Source: Acanthaster planci
Taxonomy: Eukaryota; Echinodermata; Asteroidea; Valvatida; Acanthasteridae
Reading direction: 5' to 3'
DNA length: 12,557 bases
Assembly (NCBI RefSeq): GCF_001949145.1
Contig: NW_019091377.1
Span: forward strand, 2,194,104 to 2,206,660
Position numbers and translations under genes: made by a program. The notes under the pieces were generated by a model. It made no database searches. It saw only the letters and a program-made list of their open reading frames with translations, and was not told the DNA's origin. Below are positions 8,229-12,557 of this stretch, in pieces (within the stretch, counting starts at the first letter, position 1; the number at the start of each line of letters is the position of its first letter).

Positions 8229-8472
8229 CTGTTGATAGAAAATAAAAACAAAAAAACCCCCCCAAAAAATTCATGATTCAGGTATATCCTGCCTTTGCAC
8301 TTTGCTGCTGGTATAGCCGCTGCCAGGGTTCAAAGAATTAACTTGAGAGTTTTACGATGGCACTATGTCAAATTTGTGTGAGTGTGTGAGCAAGTAATAT
8401 GTTTATCCTCAAAAGAATATGTTTATCCTTCAATTTTCATTTATTAAGACATGTTAATTAAAAGACATTAAC

Positions 8473-8813
8473 CTGTGGGAATACGGATGACATGGCCTTC
8501 TAGATGCCCGCTTCGAAGTCCAGCATGACCTCGCGAAGTCCCATGTCCTCTGGCAAAGCTTTCTTTACCGCTCGCAGGACAGTTCTGCAATTGCAGGTTT
8601 TCTTGCTATACATCGCCGCATACACCAATGGAACCTGTTTCGTTTCGGACGAAACAGTGGATGGCAAGAAGCTGCATGAACGGCTTCTTCACCACCTTGA
8701 AGGTGCCGTCCACATACCACCGTCGGGCTCTTCCAGTACTTCCAGCTGTTCCGGGATGGCAAAGATGAGATTTCGGCGATCATTGTACCAAAGAATGTCC
8801 TTCAGGAGAAATC
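8473..8813 (-). pseudogene. MULE relic exon 2: both catalytic Asp blocks
   Basis: The acceptor is TTGACAG and the donor CCACAG|GTTAAT. After FLLKDILWYNDRRNLIF the frame shifts by one base near 8712 to give RRWYVDGTFKVVKKPFMQLL and AIHCFVRNET. It then shifts back near 8640 to give KQVPLVYAAMYSKKTC and LREVMLDFEAGI, followed by TAG where relatives have Trp, and KAMSSVFPQ. DGTFK and LDFE are the expected Asp positions of the MULE core. Confidence 0.85.
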
Positions 8814-9024
8814 CTGTCAAAATTAACATCCACAAAATGTACTAAAATGTGGCCAACATCTCTAAGTTTCATTTAGGGAGTGTTTGGGGATGGTGGGTCA
8901 CAAAAAATGAGTTGCAATTTGCATTTAACATTTTCCAGTGAATTAGCCATCTCCTCTCCATGAGTTCAATCACTTTCTGAGTAGATTGTTGTACGTGCAT
9001 GAATATTTAAAAGAGAGTACTGAC

Positions 9025-9347
9025 CGTCCGGAATGAAGTCTGCGGTCAAGTCGAACTGCAAATCCGATGGGTGAACCGGTCTTTGTGATGCCCTCACGAT
9101 ATTTGCTGTCCTCATGAGGCAGGCTTGCTGTGGTAGAAACGGCACAGCCCTGTCTGGCTCTACCTCCTGCAGCAGGACGTCCTCCGCAATGGCAGTGGCT
9201 GAGCGGAAAATATTGGACAGGGCAGTCTTCTTCACCTCACGTACCACCTTGGCCACCACGTCATCACCAGGATGCCCGGGGTGGCAGTGTTCAATACGTC
9301 TAGGTTTGAAATCAGTCGGGCCGGACTGCAGGACTGACGCTCCACTT
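9025..9347 (-). pseudogene. MULE relic exon 1: end of FLYWCH-like finger and linker
   Basis: The segment reads SGASVLQSGPTDFKPRRI, then EHCHPGHPGDDVVAKVVREV (His/Cys end of a FLYWCH-type finger), KKTALSNIFRSATAIAEDVL and PVHPSDLQFDLTADFIPD. It is fully open. The donor is GACG|GTCAGT, giving phase 1, which the next exon's first two bases (GA) complete to Gly. The acceptor (…CATCTTAG) follows a pyrimidine-rich tract and is my inference. Confidence 0.75.
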
Positions 9348-9528
9348 CTAAGATGATTGTTGCGGATGGAACATATGAAAAATGAAAATAAGTCCTTGCG
9401 TAAATTACGTTGTTTGCAGTCCTGGGTAGTTTACCAGTTGAAGCCGGAGAAGGTGTACACACGTGCACAACAGTTATGGGGCGGGTTACGCATTTTGCAC
9501 AAATAATCCTGGATGCAAGTGGTTAACA

Positions 9529-9912
9529 CTACGAGGTCATTTCGATTTTAATATGCATGGCTGCAACACACAAGGCACACTGCCATGACAATTGGTTTCT
9601 CTTCATGGCTTCCCTGTAAAACGCTAAGGTAATACCTACCAAGAGATAGCAGTACATGTATATGGCCTGAACGGGAAAACCAAATTCCTTTTGGTCACTT
9701 GTGTTACACCTTTTGCATTCAATTTCGTCATCGAACGTATCGCAAGATAAGTGGGTCATTCCATGAAGTTGGGGAACAATTTTCTGTATAAAATAGAGCG
9801 GATCATATAACTCTGTAATATAAAAATACACCTCTAAGATCCTTGCAAGATGTGGAACAATGTCAATTTTGAATCTACAATGAGTAAAATAAGTATATGT
9901 TTTTACCAACAT
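9529..9912 (-). CDS. Unidentified minus-strand ORF, 127 codons
   Basis: An uninterrupted minus-strand frame reads FKIDIVPHLARILEVYFYI, TELYDPLYFIQKIVPQLHG, MTHLSCDTFDDEIECKRC and NTSDQKEFGFPVQ, then a hydrophobic stretch and a Cys-rich end, WQCALCVAAMH. Three Cys in CDTFDDEIECKRC could be part of a metal site, but no family is recognised. Possible acceptors (ACTCATTGTAG, TTTATACAG) and a donor (CTTG|GTAGGT) lie inside, so the real unit may be a shorter exon such as KIVPQL...PVQ. It lies upstream of the MULE relic on the same strand but shows none of the FLYWCH pattern. It may be chance in an AT-rich region. Confidence 0.25.
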   Translation of the reverse strand: MLVKTYTYFTHCRFKIDIVPHLARILEVYFYITELYDPLYFIQKIVPQLHGMTHLSCDTFDDEIECKRCNTSDQKEFGFPVQAIYMYCYLLVGITLAFYREAMKRNQLSWQCALCVAAMHIKIEMTS

Positions 9913-10099
9913 ATAACAAGGGACACCGTCACAAATAAAGCCCCAACATCAGGAATGATTTGTTGCGATTCCAAATTCACTAAAATATGCCTGTGAGTGA
10001 TTTTTTTAGAGTAATTACACAACTCATCGATATTACAATATTATTGCACAAAACCATTACCTCAACGTATCAAAAATATGAAAATATAAAGACACTAAC

Positions 10100-10285
10100 C
10101 TGGACAGCATCGAAGATGCTGCCAACAATGGCATCCGTCACACTTACAGGCATGCTGCTTCGACGTAACTTCTTGACCACGTTTGATACAAGGGAACGCA
10201 GGTGGCGTGGGATTAGACGCCGAAGCCTTCTTACCGTTTCTCGTTTGCACTGGCATGTTACTTCGCTGAACGTAGATTTGTGTCT
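10100..10285 (-). other. Possible minus-strand exon (Arg/Leu-rich), alternative to plus reading
   Basis: The minus strand is open for 62 codons, ending at a good donor GTCCAG|GTTAGT. It reads STFSEVTCQCKRETVRRLRR, LIPRHLRSLVSNVVKKLRRS and SMPVSVTDAIVGSIFDAVQ. The last stretch is protein-like and a possible acceptor, CGTTCAG, precedes CGAAGTAACATG. The plus strand is also open here for over 100 codons, so the two readings compete. No family is recognised. Confidence 0.3.
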
Positions 10286-10289
10286 TCAG

Positions 10290-10578
10290 ACAAATGATGA
10301 TGAGTATGCGAAATACCTAGATTTTTATAGAGGAATTTTTCTTTGATGCTCCGGCCAACCGTGACTTGTCAACTAAGCCCTATGACTTGATTGACAATTT
10401 GGATGCGTGTGTTACCGTCAACCACATTGCAGCTCTGCAGTCAACCACAAGAGCATTTCACAAGGGTTGCCGCCTCTCTTTGTGACTTCAGAAGATGGCA
10501 AACTTTGTGTTATTCATGCTGTCCGCGCTTTAATGGGTGCTGTCATCGTTTGAATGACTGATTAAGGGAAGCCAACAG
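10290..10578 (+). pseudogene. Possible plus-strand exon, frameshifted, unidentified
   Basis: The acceptor TTTGTGTCTTCAG is followed by TNDDEYAKYLDFYR, a one-base shift, then EEFFFDAPANRDLSTKPYD and LIDNLDACVTVNHIAALQST. A second shift near 10465 gives LFVTSEDGKLCVIHAVRALM, and the segment ends after stops at donor CAACAG|GTTAGT. The composition is protein-like and the split frame suggests a decayed gene. It faces a possible minus-strand exon just to its left. No family is recognised. Confidence 0.3.
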
Positions 10579-10672
10579 GTTAGTAAAGTCGCCCGTCATT
10601 GTCACCCTATTTTAAACCCCAGTTGGTCTGAAGAATGATAAGGTGATGAACAGATTCTGTTTTGTGTTCCAG

Positions 10673-10737
10673 AAACGCCCACCAAGATTGAAAAGCAGTT
10701 GAAAATGAAACACATGTATCGTGAAAAGACAAAAAAG
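10673..10737 (+). CDS. Possible small Lys-rich plus-strand exon
   Basis: The segment is bounded by acceptor TTTTGTGTTCCAG and donor AAAAAG|GTAATC. It would read ETPTKIEKQLKMKHMYREKT then KK, in the same phase as the last frame of the preceding candidate exon. At 65 bp it is too short to be convincing alone. Confidence 0.25.
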
Positions 10738-11280
10738 GTAATCCTCAAATTTGAAGGCTTTTCAATATTTTACTGTTGTATTTTGTTTGTTCAACTCTGT
10801 TTCTTCACATAATACAGACAGATTTTCCAATGAAATCATAAATATTGGACACAAATGTGATTTAAGTAAAAATGGACCTGTGGACTAAGACGTTTAACAA
10901 AAGGAAGTAACTACAACATTAGGACAAACTACAACCTACAAGCAGGAGTAAGATATTTATTTACCCATCAAATATTATAAGAGGCAATCAATTTGGTTTT
11001 CAGCTTTTTGACAAATAAGGATAAAATCGGAGAATCAAGCGATTCCAGAAGTTGGTACCCTGGTGAAAGAGGCTATCTTTTTAACATTGAAGTTCTATTA
11101 GGACAGACATACAGATTATTCTTTGAAACACTTCTTGTTGTATGAATGAATATCTGATGTTAAAGTAAAACTAGAACTAAAATAGCGTGGAAAGAGATTA
11201 CATATAAATATATTTTTATACATGAATTTGGCCAAGGTACTCTGGTTTCCTCCTGCCTGTTCCAGATTATCGAAATCACA
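10738..11280. other. No gene recognised (AT-rich)
   Basis: Stops occur in all frames. No repeats or inverted termini were noticed. Confidence 0.45.
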
Positions 11281-11890
11281 CAAACTACCGACGAATTCCC
11301 TGTGAGAGGCCTATTTCATCATCGGCACATCTGGTGTCCAACTAATGGCGTTTTGCAGATCAGGCGCTATTTGCGCCAGCTATATGTTTTATTCATGAAT
11401 CAATCAGTTTCCCAATTCAATTCAATCCGGAAGAGGCAGGAGGAAACTGGATCACCTAGAGAAAAAGGCGACGTGACTCGAACTGATCCAAGCTTAACAA
11501 TCCTTCGGTGGATTCTCAGTCCCAGAAAGACTTGACTCTACATCAGTATTTTATGAGTACTTTATTCTAACAACTAAAAGCATGCAATCAAAAACCCTGC
11601 CTTGAACCAAGCACATAATGGTCAAACTTTCTCAGAACGTCTATAGGCGTTTGTAAATTCATATTAAAATTGGGGGATTGAGAAAGGTTACTATGGGTAA
11701 CATTCAACATCGGCTGGCAAATCCACGGTCTTCCAAAAATAGTTGAACCCTCTTGGTCTCGTTACCCGTTCTATTGATTCACCACCAATGCATTGATTGA
11801 GATGGTTCATCACCTTTTGCTGCTTGGCGGACCAAACAAGGGAGGCCGACTGTATGAGGAAGCCGACTGAAGAAGCCGGCTGCATCATGT
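11281..11890. other. No convincing gene; short open frames only
   Basis: A 77-codon plus frame (11302-11535) and a 65-codon minus frame (11888-11691, containing GGESIERVTRPRGFNYFWKT) carry no recognised motif and no clear splice context. Short repeats of GCCGACTG or GCCGGCTG occur three times at about 11845-11882. Confidence 0.35.
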
Positions 11891-11913
11891 CACTCCGTTT
11901 AATCCCTCATTAT

Positions 11914-11964
11914 CCCTAACACTCCTCAATCCTCCAACAGGTGAAGGATTGAGGAGTGTAAAGG
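11914..11964. repeat. Inverted repeat (15-bp perfect core, 11-nt loop)
   Basis: ACACTCCTCAATCCT (11919-11933) and AGGATTGAGGAGTGT (11945-11959) are exact reverse complements around an 11-nt spacer. Extending the arms to 20 bp (11914-11964) gives 18 matches. No gene adjoins it. It could be the remnant terminus of a foldback element or a cruciform-forming site. Confidence 0.8.
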
Positions 11965-12011
11965 TTAAGCATTTTTTTAAAAGGCGAAGAGTGACTGGGT
12001 GAATGACACAT

Positions 12012-12042
12012 TCAGTGAAGCCTTGTGAAAAAGCCTCACTGA
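12012..12042. repeat. Second imperfect inverted repeat
   Basis: TCAGTGA (12012-12018) pairs with TCACTGA (12036-12042), with partial pairing of GCCTT and AAGCC inside. It lies about 50 bp downstream of the stronger inverted repeat. Confidence 0.5.
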
Positions 12043-12412
12043 GTTGAAAAGCACATCAAAAATCACACATTAATGTGCCATCATCCTATTCCATCCTTCA
12101 TTAACCTAATTGTAAGAGGTGTGCCCCCCCCTCTTTTTTGTTTACTAGTCCCCTTAAAATTTTACTCTTTATTGTTTTCTTCTTTTGTATGATACACCCC
12201 CACCACTTTTTGTTTTTGCTTTTGGAGTTTCAACTTGGTTTAGCCCACTACACCTGTGCTTACTGTAGACAGTTAGATCGATCCCCTTCTTGAAAGTGGA
12301 GTGACCCTGGATGGGGTGGTGCACTGGTCCGGGTGGTGTGGTCCAGCATGCTTCAGTGCTGTACCATTCACTTCCTATTCCAACCACCTTGTCTGTGTTT
12401 TCTCCATTTCAG

Positions 12413-12557
12413 CCTGCCAGCAATCAAGGGTCACAAGCCCCCCACCCCCATTACACGTGTCAGAAGTGGGATTGTTGGCACCTACATCATGGAAGGAGAG
12501 AATGTGGTTAATGGTGGAGCTGCACCGGCACCTGCAGCCCACCACATCAGCTTATAC
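12413..12557 (+). CDS. Likely internal exon of an unidentified gene, cut by window end
   Basis: A strong acceptor with a long pyrimidine tract, CTGTGTTTTCTCCATTTCAG, precedes sequence that is more GC-rich than its surroundings. Starting after one base, the frame is open to the window end and reads LPAIKGHKPPTPITRVRSGI, VGTYIMEGENVVNGGAAPAP and AAHHISLY. The composition looks like ordinary protein ending in an Ala/Pro/Gly linker. A second frame starting CQQSRVTSPPPPLHVSEVG is also open throughout, so the frame is not certain. No family is recognised. Confidence 0.42.

Larger units (their letters stand above)
7445..9347 (-). pseudogene. FLYWCH/MULE-type transposase relic, four exons
   Basis: MULE transposases excise DNA with a DDE RNase H-like core containing a CxxH motif, and animal copies often carry a FLYWCH zinc finger. 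Four minus-strand segments (9347-9025, 8813-8473, 8228-8022, 7816-7445) join with phases 1, 0 and 0 at AG acceptors and GT donors. They hold, in order: the C-terminal end of a FLYWCH-like finger (EHCHPGHPGD), the linker up to DLTADFIPDG, RRNLIFAIPEQLEVL, the first-Asp block RRWYVDGTFKVVKKPF, the second-Asp block VMLDFEAGI, the CxxH block RIGCSFHWKQAV, LPAEIIKPMFEALRERA, VFQYVNNTRIESNVW, RTNNDVKGWHSRLNRKTGR and MRLVSERKLNKIQ. Damage: two opposed frameshifts in exon 2, TAG where relatives have Trp in exons 2 and 3, and a stop plus two shifts in exon 4. The N-terminal part of the finger was not found. Family assignment is strong; exon 1's left edge is tentative. Confidence 0.9.

Noticed and set aside
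8248-8270. Homopolymer A7C7A6 stretch
   Set aside because: Low-complexity tract; it probably serves as the pyrimidine-rich region before MULE exon 3 on the minus strand and is not a separate element.
7584-8276. Plus-strand ORFs at 7584-7811 and 7920-8276
   Set aside because: They are antisense shadows of MULE exons 3 and 4, which carry family motifs on the minus strand.
8396-8429. 14-bp direct repeat AATATGTTTATCCT twice, 20 bp apart
   Set aside because: Small local duplication in an intron of the MULE relic, too short to interpret.
8504-8845. 113-codon plus ORF
   Set aside because: It is antisense to MULE exon 2, where DGTFK and LDFE are read on minus.
9114-9356. 80-codon plus ORF
   Set aside because: It is antisense to MULE exon 1, which holds the FLYWCH-like end and linker.
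11363-11377. Short hairpin GGCGC-TATTT-GCGCC
   Set aside because: A 5-bp stem is expected by chance; no attC-like or regulatory context.
12169-12387. 72-codon minus ORF
   Set aside because: It covers the polypyrimidine tract and upstream intron of the plus exon candidate and shows no motif.
1-12557. CRISPR array, operon or bacterial defence system
   Set aside because: No regular repeat-spacer pattern, no ribosome-binding-site-led gene series, and eukaryotic introns and LINE sequence are present.
1-12557. tRNA or rRNA gene
   Set aside because: No cloverleaf with a GTTCGA-type T loop and no rRNA signature was seen on either strand by eye; a tRNA scan was not run.

Overview
The window is animal nuclear DNA: AT-rich and intron-bearing, with no prokaryotic gene organisation, no rRNA or tRNA genes and no intact long ORF. 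It holds remains of several transposon classes in degenerate intergenic or intronic sequence. FLYWCH/MULE and P-element/THAP9-type transposases, a LINE with an ATTGAA-type 3' tail and many copies of the palindrome TAGGCCTA would fit a marine invertebrate or basal deuterostome. That species guess is inference only.

Layout. 1-545: nothing recognised. 546-2046 (+): 5'-truncated, frameshifted non-LTR retrotransposon with RT core motifs and a 3' tail. 2292-3695 (-): broken P-element/THAP9-type transposase (LDEMSLK, GDQGS, FDPPHLLK, LNQDCLEN). 3728-3910: array of TTCTATAGAA palindromes, abutting 3911-4086, a 176-bp pogo/Tigger-like non-autonomous element with 20-bp terminal inverted repeats. 4175-5458 (-): three coding-like segments, two of them acidic with matching splice sites; they may be 5' exons of the P-element-type gene. 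5040-6230: cluster of TAGGCCT motifs and a degraded possible (+) exon. 6314-6376: four-unit minisatellite. 6919-7464: diverged tandem duplication. 7445-9347 (-): the best-supported gene relic, a four-exon MULE transposase with the end of a FLYWCH-like zinc finger. Its splice sites and phases still fit although the reading frame is broken. 9529-10737: weak coding candidates on both strands. 11914-12042: two inverted repeats. 12413 to the window end: a likely internal exon of an unidentified (+) strand gene.

No working multi-gene system is visible. The transposases are independent and all inactivated by stops or frameshifts. The most useful observations are the spliced MULE fossil, the P-element-type fossil with possible detached 5' exons, and the TTCTATAGAA array touching the pogo-like element. 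Family names rest on recognised motifs, not on a database search.
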